DNA of 64,000 nt from Boesenbergia rotunda (lineage: Eukaryota; Streptophyta; Magnoliopsida; Zingiberales; Zingiberaceae): assembly GCA_024364735.1 (NCBI GenBank), contig JAGFNQ010000216.1, positions 248,001 to 312,000 on the forward strand, in the 5' to 3' direction. This document shows positions 1 to 11,422 of this stretch, piece after piece (the stretch's first letter is position 1; each line of letters opens with the position of its first letter). Made by a program: the position numbers and the translations under genes. The notes beneath the pieces were generated by a model, which was not told the origin of the DNA, did not search any database, and saw nothing but the letters and a program-made list of their open reading frames with translations.

Positions 1-658
1 GCTTTCTTTGTGTTTTGTGTTCACCTTGGGGGCGCCCGGGACACTCCGGGCGCCCTGTCAGCAGTTGCCTCTTTCCTTTGAGGCATTCTGAGCTGCAGAC
101 ACACGTTCCTTCGGTCCTGCTTCCAGGGTTAGTCCAAAACACAATAAAACAAATATTTAATTTAATTTATACAGCCTCAGCTGTCTTGGTTCTGACTTTG
201 GTCTCCAAAATGGAGCCCTAGGTCGAACCGACGCCTAATGTTCCCTCATGGGGAACGCGTCCTCACCTACTCCTCTCGGGAGAATTTACCTGGTGCCAAC
301 CGGCTCCTCCAGTTGGACTTTTGCCCGGCAGCCCTTCGCCAGGTCTTGAGTACCACACAGCCCTTCGCTTGGTGCCTAGCAGCCCTTCGCTAGGTCTTTT
401 CTTCTGGCAGCCCTTTGCTAGTGCCTAGCATTCATTCGCTAGGGTTTGTCCATTCTGGCAGTCCTTCGCCAAAGCCTAGCAGTCCTTCGCTAGGGCTTTT
501 CTTCTGGCTGGCATTCCTTTGCCAGTGCCTAGCATTCCTTCGCTAGGGCTTTTCCTGTACACTCAAGAAACTTGTTAGACAACAACAAACCCTTAACTTT
601 TGAACCCTTTTGCCAATATCAAAACACAGGTTTGACTTGGGTGCATTCTGCACCAACA
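1..658 (-). mobile_element. LTR J, C-family copia LTR (left end outside window)
   Basis: This matches the C-element LTR (32186-33491) nearly base for base in its shared parts: the GGGCGCCC pairs at 34-54, the 'gtctccaaaatggagcccta' block near 201-220 and the terminal CACCAACA. On the minus strand it begins TGTTGGTGCA at 658. The next bases (659 on) are coding-like sequence of element K, not the purine tract expected inside the element, so this is probably a solo LTR or the outer end of an element lying off the left edge. The target duplication cannot be tested here. Confidence 0.8.
335..556 (-). repeat. Hairpin-array repeat in U3 of LTR J
   Basis: About nine imperfect units alternate two stem types around one octamer: CTGGC or CCTAGC, then AG(T/C)CCTTC or close variants, then GCCAG or GCTAGG. 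Each unit is a short inverted repeat. The same array is present in LTR C (33215-33395) and, in complement, in the LTRs of element A. Confidence 0.75.
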
Positions 659-1612
659 CATGCAAGGTGATGTCGATATCTAGTCTCCTTTCTAATGCAT
701 ACATGATTACCAAGTGAGGAAGCCGAATCTTTGACCTCCCCTTGGTTACAATAGGTAATATGCAATCTAAGACAATTTTATACAATACATTGCTAAAAGG
801 AGTCATGTTCTTAGCCTCAAAAATACGTTGTGTCACACATCGCTGTTTTGAAAAATAATGGAGATGGATTTGGTCTATGGTTACATTGGGGAAAGTGAAA
901 GGCTTGATGAATTTTGGAAAATATGTAAATGCATGGTTAGAAGTCCTACACCCTAAAAATGAACCTAAGATTTCAGCCGAAAAGGGAATGGTCACACCTG
1001 CCACCATGGACTCATAGGTTCGATCATCGGGACCCACGCATGTCAGATTGGCGTAAAACTCCTTGCACAAGTCCAGGTTAACAGGGTGCTGACAATATAC
1101 TAGTTGCTCTGGACCAAAATATGTGATCATTTCAGCAATCTGGGGGGGTTTCTCTTAGAAGTATGACCTATTTAGATATCTACAATTCATTAAGACAAAC
1201 TCATTATCGGCAAATCTTCGTCGGCACTCCTCGGAACGGAACCAAGGTACCTCCGGATCTACATGACCTTGTTGTGATGACCCCTCACCCTTTCTTTTCT
1301 TTTGGACAACTCTAAAATGAAAAAAAAATACCCATGCATGTACCAAACACCACCCCATAAAGAAGGAAAATAAGAAAAAACATGCAAAAAGAGACAAATT
1401 AGTTCCAAATCATGAACTAAAAGTGAAAAATAAATTACCCAAATAGTTACCATTTTTCGGGGCGTTGCATGATGAATGTTGGTGAGGATTGACTCAAAGA
1501 GAGATGTTTTCCTAGCCTTAGGTTTAGATCCGAGGTAGAGGGAGGCTAGGAAGGTGTTTTTAGGACTTGAGAAGGCCTTAGAGCACAAGAGGAGGTCAGG
1601 GAAGAAGAACAC
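659..1612 (-). pseudogene. Element K ORF, 'putative plant transposon protein'-like, broken
   Basis: Reading leftward, a frame runs from about 1397 to the J LTR at 658 with one in-frame TAA (1155-1157). It includes WFRSEECRRRF, a region around PEQLVYCQHP, then LCKEFYANL and FSAEILGSFLG. The pattern [charged start]-xx-KEFYANL-xx-V-x-IPFS resembles the domain often named 'putative plant transposon protein' found in plant retroelements; this is recognition from memory, not a search. Upstream, 1612-1450 gives another open stretch ending at ATG|GTAACT, and TTTTAG occurs at about 1311-1316, so an intron of about 140 bp is possible. The right part of the protein is cut off by LTR J. Function is unknown. 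Confidence 0.45.
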
Positions 1613-1870
1613 TCGTAGGGGGTGGCACTCAAAACCTTAGGTTCGGCCACCCCCGCGCGGCCTGCTTCTTTTAAACCCTCGCATACCAGTCGACTACCCC
1701 AGGGGCAGTCGACTGAGAAAGTGAACAGAAAGTTTAGTCGACTACCCCAAGGGCAGTCGACTGATAATTTTAAATTCCCAATTTCTAATTTACACTAGGC
1801 TAGTCGACTGGTTCTGAACCAGTCGACTGGTACCCTGATTTCAGCTTTCCAGTCCTAATTTCAGAAATGC
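1613..1870 (-). promoter_or_regulatory. Element K promoter region: TATA-like box with GTCGAC pairs upstream
   Basis: On the minus strand TTTAAAAG (1668-1675) is a plausible TATA box. Immediately upstream (1684-1830) lie three pairs of the palindrome CAGTCGACTG, two of them separated by a CCCC/GGGG-type dyad and the third by a GGTTCAGAACC dyad. The same arrangement occurs upstream of the TATA box in the D and E LTRs. The border between K and the D remnant on the right is not sharp; I place it near 1870 by the loss of this motif. Confidence 0.4.
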
Positions 1871-2249
1871 ATAATTAATTCCACAAATCTTCAAAAAATC
1901 TAAAATATCGTAGAGAGATTTGTGGAACCTATGTCTACTTGGGAAAAATATTGTTTGGAACAAATCTATTACCAATCCCAAGATTGACATGAAATTCAAA
2001 ACTACCTAAATAGTATCATTGAAACTTAACTAAAAGTTCTAATTTTGATCTCTTCTTGATGCCTCTTCTCATACTTAACCACAATACATTCCTGGCACTT
2101 ATTTATATGACATCTACATATTAAAACCCAATTTTCACACAATATGTTTCTATTTTCATCTTTTCCTCCACAAACCTCCTTTTAATGTGTCAATTCCCTA
2201 GGATTAAGACTCACACTAACCTTCCAAACCCTTTGGCACATTCCATAAT
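1871..2249 (-). other. Non-coding stretch between K and D gag
   Basis: AT-rich with no open frame and no terminal repeat that I can place. It may be the D spacer downstream of gag. No D pol and no D 3' LTR are visible in the window, so D is truncated here. Confidence 0.5.
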
Positions 2250-3780
2250 CCATCAAACTCCTAGGAGGAATTCTCCTGAGATCCATTGACCAATGATCCC
2301 ATTTTGACTTCTAGAGGTTTCCCTTGAGCTCTCCTTAGTCACCTCCCTAGATGACTCTTCTACAAAGGCAAGCTCACACCGGTGTACCTCCGGTGCTTCT
2401 TGACCATCAACTCTCTCTCTCTTGACCTTGTATATCATTTTCTTGGTCAAGTTCTTCTTCTCCCATTTAAATTTCTTTTCCTTACCATTTTTGGTTTTCC
2501 CTTGCTATAATCATATTGCATCCTTGCATACGACTTTTCCTTAGCACTTGACTTCCTAGATTGATATCCTAGACCCGGTCTATCATTTCTAAGGTGGTGA
2601 CCATCTAGTACCATACCTAACCCCTTGGACCCCCTAATGAGTCTATCTAGATTCCTTTGCAATTTATCAAGCTTTGCCCTTAAAGCTTGATTTTCCCTTT
2701 CTAACTTCTCAACCTTATTGTCACCACTTTGGGTATTCCTAGGTCTACCCATTTTTCTAAGTATGTGTCTCCCTTTCTTAGGGTTAACACCTTAGTCCTT
2801 AGGTCTAACATTTCTAGATTGATCATGACATATGAGTTTCTTAGAATTTTGGCACGCAATAGTAACTCTATTTCTATCATGATACTTGAAACCAAAATTA
2901 TACATAGGCAAGCAATTTTTATCATTCATAGTATGCATAAGGGAGTTTGAAACATTCTTAAAGTTAGGGATTACCTCCCTTACTCTTGGAGCTCCCCCTT
3001 GATGTGAGCTTCTCTTCTTCTCACCCTTCTCCCATCTTCTCAAATGCTCCATTCTCTTGAGCTCTCCTTTTCTCGGACACTTGGTGTGATAGTGCCCTAG
3101 TTCCCCACAAGTATAGCACCTAATGTGCTTCTTTCTTTCTTTTCCCTACAACCCATGTTAGATTCTAAATAAATTGATTTGGGTTTAGGGTTTACCTCTT
3201 TTTTACCTAATGGACACTTATCCTTGTAGTGTCCTCTCGTGTTGCATGCAAAGCAAATGATGTGGTCTTTTGTTCTTGCTTTGGTGGAGGTAGGAGCTTC
3301 TTCTTGCTCCTTTATTGAAGAGGTTCTCTCCTCCCCCTCAATTATTGAAGTGGAGACCTCTTCTTCTTCCCTTGATGAAGTGGATTATCTCTCACTCTCT
3401 TGAGCCACTTCACTTGATGATATGGATGAATTTTCACTTTCTTCTTTCTCTTCTTGGACCATTGAACTTATTTCCTTTGGCTCTTCTACTATTTGAGCTT
3501 GTGTAGGGTTTTCATGAAATTCTCACCCATCTTAGTCCATAGGTCATATGCATTTTCGTATTCACCTACACCACTCAATACATTTTTAGGCAAAATATCA
3601 ATTAATATTGTAATTACCTTCTCATTGGCCTTTGATTGACTTTGTTGCTCCTTAGTCCAATATCTAGATCGAAGTCTTTTCCCATGCTTATCTCTTGAAA
3701 TTTCGAATGACTCTTCTACTACCATTATGCACTCCCAATCCATGCCAAACCACGTCTTCATTCGCATCCTCTAATAGTCG
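2250..3780 (-). pseudogene. Element D gag, SIRE-like copia, frameshifted
   Basis: Leftward from about 3780: an N-terminal Gag piece (3767-3489) with YENAYDLWTKMGENF, then two CCHC zinc knuckles, CFACNTRGHYKDKC (near 3271-3228) and CYTCGELGHYHTKC (near 3121-3078). These lie in different frames, so there is a frameshift near 3140. A coiled-coil-like stretch follows (2752-2600) with KVEKLERENQALRAKLDKL and the block GLGYQSRKS, which matches E gag (GLGYRPKTK) and C gag (GLGYRIKSR). Gag would form the RNA-packaging particle. At least three frame changes or stops make it non-functional. The two knuckles are the link to the A/B protein. Confidence 0.7.
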
Positions 3781-3897
3781 AAATCTTTGTGATCGTAGGG
3801 AGGTGGCATGTTGACGTCATCACCCAATTTGTCTTCAACTGTCATTTCCTCTAGCTTGTTGCTCTCTCGGCAGTTAGTCCGTAGATGAGCGACCTTT

Positions 3898-3909
3898 GCT
3901 CTGATACCA
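3898..3909 (-). promoter_or_regulatory. Primer-binding site of D (tRNA-iMet)
   Basis: GCTCTGATACCA on the plus strand is TGGTATCAGAGC on the element strand, the standard plant initiator-Met PBS, two bases from the LTR end at 3912. Confidence 0.9.
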
Positions 3910-3911
3910 CT

Positions 3912-5013
3912 TGTTAAGACCATAACCGTCAAGCTAGAGGGGGGTGAATAACTTTTCTTCGATTTTTCTTCCTACAAAGTTAGTGCGCAAGCGGAATAAA
4001 CATAAACTAAAACTAAAACTAAGAGGAACACACCGATTTACGTGGTTCGGAGATAAAACTCCTACTCCACGGTTGTCCGTAATGTGGGTGATCCCGATCT
4101 TTCGGTGGATGATTCTCCGGAGCACCTCCGGCTAGCTCTCGTAGCTCCTTGTGGGTGGAGAAACCTCGCCACAACCCTTGTACACGATCTGAGCAATTTA
4201 GGCTACTAACAAGCTTTACCCAAGCAAGTTTCGCCCAGAAGAAATAGCCTTAAACGAGCTCCCTTAAATAGAGCTCGAGGTCGAAAGGACCCTGACCAGT
4301 CGACTGGTCCCACTTAGATTTGACCGTTATTGCTTAACATTTGAAATCCCAAGTGCCATCAGTCGACTACCCCAGGGGCAGTCGACTGGTCCAGTCCTAA
4401 ACCTAAGGTTTCCCTTTCCCGAGTACATTTCTCTCAGCACTCGAACCCTAGGATTTCCCGAGTATAATTCGCTCAGTACTCGAACTCTCACAACCTGGTT
4501 GACTTTTCATCCAATAGCCTCGATCTGTTGCCTTCGTGCCGTCTTCGTCTTCGGCTCCCGTCCCTCAAATGCGCACACAAGCCCTTGGCTTGCCTCCATG
4601 CCATTCTTCACGCATGCCTCGAAGTCCGCATCCCTCGGCTCATCGTCCCTGCTCCAGCAGCCTCGACTTGTCGCCTTCAAGCCCTCTTCGACTTTGGCCC
4701 TCGTCCCTCAGATGTGCACACAAGCTCTCGGCTTGCCTCCATGCCTTCCTTCACGTACGCCTCGAAGTTCACTTCCCTTGGCTCATCGTTCCTGCTTTGT
4801 CCATGGTCCCTCAGATGCGCTCACAAGCCCATGGCTTGCCTCCATGCCACCCTTCACCGTACTTGAAGATATCCAACCATGTCTATGTGTACTTGCAAAC
4901 CTGCACACTCACATACACATATTAGAACACAAAAAAACCCTAACTTAACCATATAGACACACACATCAAAACTCATGATCCTCCAGATCATACTTGGGTC
5001 GATTGCCCTAACA
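3912..5013 (-). mobile_element. 5' LTR of element D
   Basis: It is bounded by TGTTAAGACC at 3912 and CCTAACA at 5013, i.e. TGTTAGGG...GTCTTAACA on the element strand, and abuts the PBS. A TATA-like TATTTAAGG on the minus strand lies near 4260-4270, with CAGTCGACTG palindromes just upstream at about 4299-4390. It interrupts the F integrase frame: F codons run directly into the LTR at 5014/5013. The plus-strand frames around 4499-4948 (His/Pro/Ser-rich) are LTR sequence, not genes. Confidence 0.85.
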
Positions 5014-5765
5014 TAGAGGGTACTGACTTAGATGGTACCAAGTTCAGTATGTATGCTGCTATTTCCAAAGCATATCTCCAGAACGAATCTGGTAAATCGG
5101 AGTAACTCATCATCGATCTAACCATCTCTATAAGAGTCATATTCCTTCGCTTTGCTACACCGTTCTGTTGGGGCGTACCGGGTGCAGACAATTGGGATTG
5201 AATCCCAGCCTCTGATAAGTAAGTCCTAAACTCTCCCAAGAGGTACTCACCACCACGATCTAATCGTAGTGTCTTGATACTTTTACCTTGATGTTTCTCC
5301 ACATCAACCTTGAATTCTTTGAACTTATCAAAGCATTCAGACTTGCGCCGTATCAAGTAAATGTACCTATATCTTGAATAATCGTCTATAAAAGAGATGA
5401 AATATTTGAAGCCACCTCTAACCTGGATAGACATAGGACCACACAAATCAGAATGAAACAATTCTAACACATCTTTGGCTCTATACCCCTTAGCCTTGAA
5501 AGGCCTCTTGGTCATCTTACCTTCCAAGCAAGATTCATAGGTTGGAAAGTCTTCCACCACCAATGAACCCAAGGGCCCATCGACAATCAACCTTTGAATC
5601 CTACTAAGGTTAATATGACCAAGTCTTAGATGCCAAAGATATGTTTGGTTCATCTTTGAAGGTTCTTTTCTCTTATGGTTAGACGATGAGTTATTTACTT
5701 CTATTTGAATCGTGGAAGATTTTGGTTATAAAGTGTACGAATTGCCAATCATTGCACCGGATTAG
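5014..5765 (-). pseudogene. Element F integrase (Tork-like copia), catalytic Glu lost
   Basis: The frame begins next to the solo LTR and contains the GAG-pre-integrase/zinc region (WHLRLGH then YESCLEGK) and the rve core. Counting from the Met of MNQTYLWHL (5653), D69 lies in HSDLCGP and D132 in LRLDRGGEY. The third catalytic position, 35 residues further on, reads NGVAKRRN: Lys168 replaces Glu. The first zinc Cys is also gone (Tyr39 in PTYESC). An in-frame TAA interrupts the linker upstream near 5727. Integrase would insert cDNA into the genome; this copy cannot. It ends where D inserted, so RT and RNase H of F are not in the window. Confidence 0.8.
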
Positions 5766-5931
5766 TGTAACGCCCGCTTTTTCTTTTCTTTTCCATAAAG
5801 CGGCGTTACGTTAACATACTTAGGGCATGTAGACATCATAATGCAGCGGAAACCTCTAACTTACACCTACATGCACTCACTACCATTCCTAACATCATAA
5901 CATGGGAACTTGTCATATTTACTTTATACTT

Positions 5932-6017
5932 AGCATCATATCATGTCATACTTAGCATCATGTCATATTTAGCATCATGTCATACTTAGCATCATGTCAT
6001 ACCTAGCATCATGTCAT
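5932..6017. repeat. 17-bp tandem repeat in the solo LTR
   Basis: About five copies of a 17-base unit, ACTTAGCATCATGTCAT with single-base variants, lie head to tail. Confidence 0.85.
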
Positions 6018-6459
6018 AGAGTCACATTCAAGCACATAATAGTAAAGGTAACATTCTATCATAAGACGAGCAAACATATTGTTTCTTGGCCAAGTCACTA
6101 TCACACACATGCTTTAAGGCCCTCCTGCTGCTTCCTTACTGTCCCCTTGCGTGATCTGCGGTATAAGGAAAAATAAAACTATAAGCACACAGGCTTAGTA
6201 AGACTCTTTCCTACTCACTAAAACCATTCATCACTTCATCATGAGCACATGAAACATTAACATACTTAGTGCTTTACTTAGAACATAAGCCTTTTCATCA
6301 CTTGGCATACATTCGACATGGCATGAACATAACTTCATCACATTCGTAGCATGGCATAAACATAACCATAAAAACATTCATGGCATGACATAACACTTGA
6401 CATAGACATAACATAATAATTATAACCTCATAAACATTCTTAGCATGAACCTAAATAAA

Positions 6460-6960
6460 ATCATGGCGTCCTAACTTAGCATAGCATAATTAAATCATGG
6501 CATCATAAATTAGTATAGACATAATTAAAATCATGGCATCCTAACTTAGCATCAATATAATTAAATCATGGCATCCTAAACTAGCATAAACATAAATAAA
6601 ATCATGGCATTCTAACTTAGCATAAACATAATTAAATCATGACATCCTAAACTAGCATGAACATAAATAAAATCATGGCATTCTAACTTAGCATAGACAT
6701 AATTAAATCATGGCATCCTAAACTAGCATGAACATAAATAAAATCATGACATTCTAACTTAGCATAAACATAATTAAATCATGGCATCCTAAACTAGCAT
6801 GAACATAAATAAAATCATGGCATTCTAACTTAGCATAAACATAATTAAATCATGGCATCCTAAACTAGCATGAACATAAATAAAATCATGGCATTCTAAC
6901 TTAGCATAAACATAATTAAATCATGGCATCATAAACTAGCATGAACATACATAAAATCAT
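6460..6960. repeat. About 71-bp tandem repeat built of 35/36-bp half units
   Basis: The sequence alternates two related half units: one containing CATGGCATCCTAAACTAGCA and one containing CATGGCATTCTAACTTAGCA. Together they form a higher-order unit of about 71 bp repeated roughly seven times. Confidence 0.85.
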
Positions 6961-8789
6961 TTGCATAAACATACCTTGCATAAACTTACTTTGCATAATA
7001 TTCTTATCATAAATATAATGCATAACATGGATGGATGCATGTGGCAATTGCATATATATATAAGGATGCTTAATCTTTAAAAACATGCTTTTAAATACTT
7101 TACCATAATCATAACATTCATTGGGCCCTAGCTTGTACCACATTCATTCATCATATGCGCGCATCCCTGAGTAAATACGAGGTAGCTAATCTCGACCTAC
7201 TAGGGTAAGGACAGCTTCATCGGTAGTCCCGAACCGTAAGGACAACTTCATCGGTAGTCCCGAACCGTGGACCTTACTTAGGTCCGGTACAAGCCCATAA
7301 AATAAAATAAAATGCTTTCACATGCGTTCTCATTCATCATCATTCATAGCATATTCATTCATTCATCATACTTAACATCATCATTATGCCTTAAAGGCAT
7401 CATCATTCATAGCATATTCATTCATTCATCATACTTAAACTTCATTCATCATTTTCATTCTTAGATATGGCATATGTACACATCATTCATAAAGCATGGC
7501 ATACATACAATTCATTCATAAACATGACATACCTACATATCATTCATAAGACATGGCATACATACATATTATTCATAAAACATGGCATACATACATATCG
7601 TTCATAGATCATGGCACATGTTTTAAACATTTATGACCTAATCATATAATTCATGACATATAAACTAATGGTTTGGTTAACATAAAAATTCTTTCATCTT
7701 ACTTAAACATACCTCTTAGTAACCTATACACAAGCATCTTGGTAGGTTTAACCCAACCCTAGCCCTAGGTTATGTCCTTGGCCGAAAGTCCCCAAGGAAC
7801 CCTAGGTCCATGAACCTTCACATAACTTCCCAAACAACATCTCATACACATATAGGAGGCCATAGGAACCCTTTGATTCCATAGTTAAGGTCAACCCTCA
7901 TCCTTTAGCCCTAATCTTACTCTTAGCCAAAACTTCAAGGCCATGGGGGTATGGAAACATTCCATTAAAAACTCTAAATCAATTGTTAAATACCAACCAT
8001 ACCTTACCATAGGCCCTTTGGGGCCCTTACTTGAAATAAGTCCTAACTTTCCACCCTATTAGGGTACTTGGCCGAAACCTATAGGGTCTCTAGGCCATGT
8101 GAAATATTCACATAAACACCCTCCATCTCCCTTATATCATGATAAAACATAAAACATACACTTGAGGTTTTAAACCCACCCTTACACATGGGTTATTGAC
8201 ATTAGCCGAAACCCTAGGGTATCCTAGGGTACCCTAAAAATTCCCAAAAATTATATTTAATCTCTAAACATCATGAGAGAACATTAAACAACATTATCAA
8301 GATTTTTAGCATCATCATGAACCCTAAAACATTGTGGCCGAAACCCATAGGGTCTCTAGGGTGCTTGATTTTGTTTCTTTCAACCTCAAGTCCCAAAAAC
8401 CAACCAATAAATCATGCTAAAACATAAGGAACTATTATACCACAGGTGAGGGAGTCTTACCTTGGTTGATCTTGATTTTTAAACCTTAAAAGAGAAGGAA
8501 ATTGTAAGATCCTTGGACCCTTGAACCCCCTTGTCCTTGTATCCTTGGAAACCCCTTAGATCTTGGAGATGAGGCCTTCTTGTGGAGTTTTTCCAAGGGA
8601 AACTCTCCTTGTGGTGTTCGGCTAGGATGAGGGAAGGAGGAGGAAGAAAATGCCAAGTGATGGAAAGAAAAGGAAACTCCCAAACCCCCCTCTTTATAAC
8701 CCATTAAGGAGGTAAATGAAGAGTCTCTCCATGACCCTTCATCTTCTTCTAAGCCTTAACCAATATCCACTTCATTCCCTCATAACATT

Positions 8790-8865
8790 CCCTAGCTAGG
8801 TGAGTTGGTTAAAGCATACATGGTTGTACAAGAGGTCCAAGGTTCAATCCTTGGTAGATGCACAA
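8790..8865 (+). repeat. tRNA-like sequence with A and B boxes inside the solo LTR
   Basis: TAGGTGAGTTGGTTAAAGC looks like a D-arm/A box. About 25 bases later GGTTCAATCC matches a B box within a perfect T-arm (CCAAG-loop-CTTGG, about 8837-8854). The remainder does not fold into a clear acceptor stem, so I do not call a tRNA gene. Confidence 0.55.
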
Positions 8866-9177
8866 TTTTTCCTACTTATTTTATTTTATTTTTTCCTATT
8901 ATTTTCGAAAATTCCCTAAAAATTCCCCCATAATTATGTTAATATTTCTTATTAAAATCCCTTTATATTTATACTAATTTTCACCTAAAATCCACCAATA
9001 ATTATGGTACTAAAAAGCCCATATGAGGCCCATTAGTGCCCTTTTTCCCAATTTAAATGAGAAAACATGGATTTTCTAGGCCACAGTTTGCATTAATATT
9101 TCTAGGTTCCTCAGAAAATTATCTAGACAAGCTCAATATTTTAAGAAAATACTAAGAGAATTTTCCGGGTCGTTACA

Positions 9178-9557
9178 ATTAGATAATCTCTCTATTCCTT
9201 TTTATTACAACTTTGTCATTAAAAGAAATAGAATACCCATCTTTTATTAATTTAGAAACTGAAACAAGGTTCTTTCTAAAAGAAGGTTCATAAAGGTAAT
9301 TTCTTAAAATCAAAACTTTATTTCTCTCAAATGATAAATAGACGTCTCCCACTGCAATAGCCGCCACCTCTGTAGCATTGCCCATGTAGACTATAATCAC
9401 TCCATCAGCTAGTCGTCGGGTTTCCTGGAACCCCTGCAAAGAATTGCAAACATGATCAGTAGCTCCCGTATCTACACACTAGGTACCGGTAGATAACACC
9501 ACTATACATGCATTAATGACTAAACAAAATCATATACCTTGATTATTCTTCTGACAG
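9178..9557 (-). pseudogene. Element F protease region fragment
   Basis: Leftward from about 9559 the frame reads a linker and then a retropepsin region: near the active site the expected Asp-Thr-Gly-Ala-Thr-Asp-His is encoded around 9475-9450, followed by GFQETRRLADG and the β-strand-rich part ending NREII (9179). Earlier codons have a stop in the linker. It joins the F integrase across the solo LTR, and it should join F gag (17215-18009) across element E, but the flank is a diverged 68-bp duplicate (see findings). Confidence 0.7.
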
Positions 9558-10459
9558 CGTGCAGAGGGGGGGGTGAATGCACTATTTGGGATCTTGGATC
9601 TCTACAGAATTGTTAGCGCAGCGGAAATAATATGCATCAAAACAATGCTAACACTTATCGTTTACTTGGTATCCACCCAGATGGGTGACTAGTCCAAGGA
9701 TCCACGCCGCGAGCACCACTTTTCACTATCGAAAAGTCTCCTTGAGGTGGAGAAACCTTTACAACCAGATCTTCCTCTTTACAGATGCAGAAATACAAGA
9801 GAGGAAGCAAGAATCACTCTACAGACGAGCAGCACTTCGACACTGTACGGAACCTATCGTGCACGTGTAAAAAGTGCTCCTTTTATAGGTGAACAGGGCA
9901 GGTTCGCAATCTGTCCAGCTCGCACCAGTCGACTGCCCCTGGGGCAATCGACTGGCCTAGCATTAATTGCTAGCCAACGGCTAGTTTCGAGGTATACCAG
10001 TCGACTGCCCCAAGGCCAGTCGACTAGTCCGAGGCCGCAAACATTCTGTGGGTTTTGGCAGTCGACTGCCTCTGGGCCAGTCGACTGCCCTGCCTCCCAG
10101 CTCAGCTCCAGCCACTCCGGATCTTCTCCTTCACGTATGCCTTCAGGTCTGCTCCCTTGGCTCGCCCCTTGAAGTCATCTTCCTCTAGCTATCGCCCCTA
10201 GGATGCGCACGCAAGCCTTCCCTTGGCTTGCCTCCATTCCACCCTTCACGTGTGCCCTTGAAGTCCACTTCCCGGCTTGCCCTTGGAGCTCTCCTCCCTC
10301 GGCTCTCGTCCCTCAGATAAGTCCACCATGTGTGATTCTCCAAGTCCTGTAAACTCAATCACACACATCAAATACAACATAATACTCTAACCTTAAACAT
10401 ATTCACACACACATCAAAACCATGATCTTCCAATCATTTAAGAGCCAATTGCCTCAACA
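9558..10459 (-). mobile_element. 3' LTR of element E, end trimmed
   Basis: It is homologous to the 5' LTR at 16226-17155 throughout, ending TTGCCTCAACA at 10459. The other end lacks the first ~13 bases of the partner (TGAAGGATCGTTTC) and passes into F sequence at a shared GCG. TATA box: TATAAAAGG on the minus strand near 9883-9891. Three CAGTCGACTG pairs lie just upstream of it at 9926-10095. Confidence 0.85.
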
Positions 10460-10476
10460 ATCTCCTCCTTTTTGAT
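10460..10476 (-). promoter_or_regulatory. Polypurine tract of E
   Basis: On the element strand CAAAAAGGAGGAGAT directly precedes the LTR start TGTTGAGG; this is the plus-strand primer site. Confidence 0.8.
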
Positions 10477-11422
10477 GTGTGGCAATGTGTTTAAGTTAGA
10501 GATAAATAATAGCCACAATAACAATAGCAACAGACAACAATTGAAAACATAAGACATAATAACCCTTAAGAGGTAACCTCCCCCTTAATCCATGTCTTCT
10601 CCCTATTTTCAATCCTAATCATGATCCAAGTTAAGTTTCCACTTAACAGCAGCAATATTAAAAATATATGACATATCAGAACCTAAGAGGTACCTCCCCC
10701 TTAATCCATGTCCCCTCCATTTTTAAACATTCAAGTTCTAAGTTAGAAAGAAAACCTTAACCATCCATTCCAAGTTGAAATTCTAACTTAAACCACCCAT
10801 TCTCCCCCTTTGACACCATCAAAATGATTGCCTCAAACAACCAAAACCCATGGCATCAAATGAGAGAATTTTCAATTTCTCAAATTTCTCACAGTGGATG
10901 AAAACTTGTGTGTCAGTCGACTGCCCATTGGGCAGTCGACTGATACACTATCAATAACCCATTTCAGCTTTTCTACCGAATTTCAGAAACTTCCAGAAAA
11001 TTCTAAAAAAATTCAAAAATTGTAAAATTTTGCATACATGTTTGAAATGTTATACTCTATCAGGGAAAAATATTAAACCATATAAAATTTTAAACATGCA
11101 TGACTTTTGATAAAAATCCAAAAGCTTTGAAAAACACTACATTTTGTATCAAACTTTGAAACCAATTTTGCAATCATATGACTTTTAAAAACATGGCAAA
11201 GTATGTAAAGCATAAAATGGTTTTTAAAGGTTTAAAATGTCTAACTATGATCTTTGGGTAAAGTGTCCATTGATTAAACACTTACCTTCCCCATAGTTGG
11301 TCTAGTTTTCATATATTGATACTTCTAATGGTCCAACAATGTGCCACAAACACAAGTGAGCTAAATGTATCACCCTAATGGATCAAGCACCCTTTTTCAA
11401 AGCTAATATCTCCAAGTTCACC
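10477..11422 (-). other. E 3' untranslated region
   Basis: No coding frame. It contains another perfect palindrome pair around CAGTCGACTG (10916-10948, centre CCCATTGGG) and AT-rich sequence with 'tttcagaa(a)ttcc' motifs like those near 1850 and 10970. No envelope-like ORF is visible. Confidence 0.6.

Larger units (their letters stand above)
5766..9177 (-). mobile_element. Gypsy-type solo LTR, 3.4 kb, with ATTAG target duplication
   Basis: The ends are TGTAACGCCC (5766) and GGGTCGTTACA (9177), so TGTAACGACCC...GTTACA on the minus strand, as in Tekay/Del-type gypsy LTRs. ATTAG flanks it on both sides (5761-5765 and 9178-9182). Removing the insertion brings the F protease and integrase regions back together. 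There is no PBS, polypurine tract or coding frame inside, so it is a solo LTR left after LTR-LTR recombination. It holds two tandem arrays and a tRNA-like sequence, listed separately. Confidence 0.85.

Noticed and set aside
3898..3909. tRNA fragment (GCTCTGATACCA), also at 16211, 19088 and 60783
   Set aside because: These are retrotransposon primer-binding sites next to LTR ends, not tRNA genes.
4499..4948. Three overlapping plus-strand frames rich in His, Pro, Ser and Leu
   Set aside because: Entirely inside the D LTR; repeated 'cttgcctccatgcc' units keep frames open by chance. Similar text occurs in the E LTRs.
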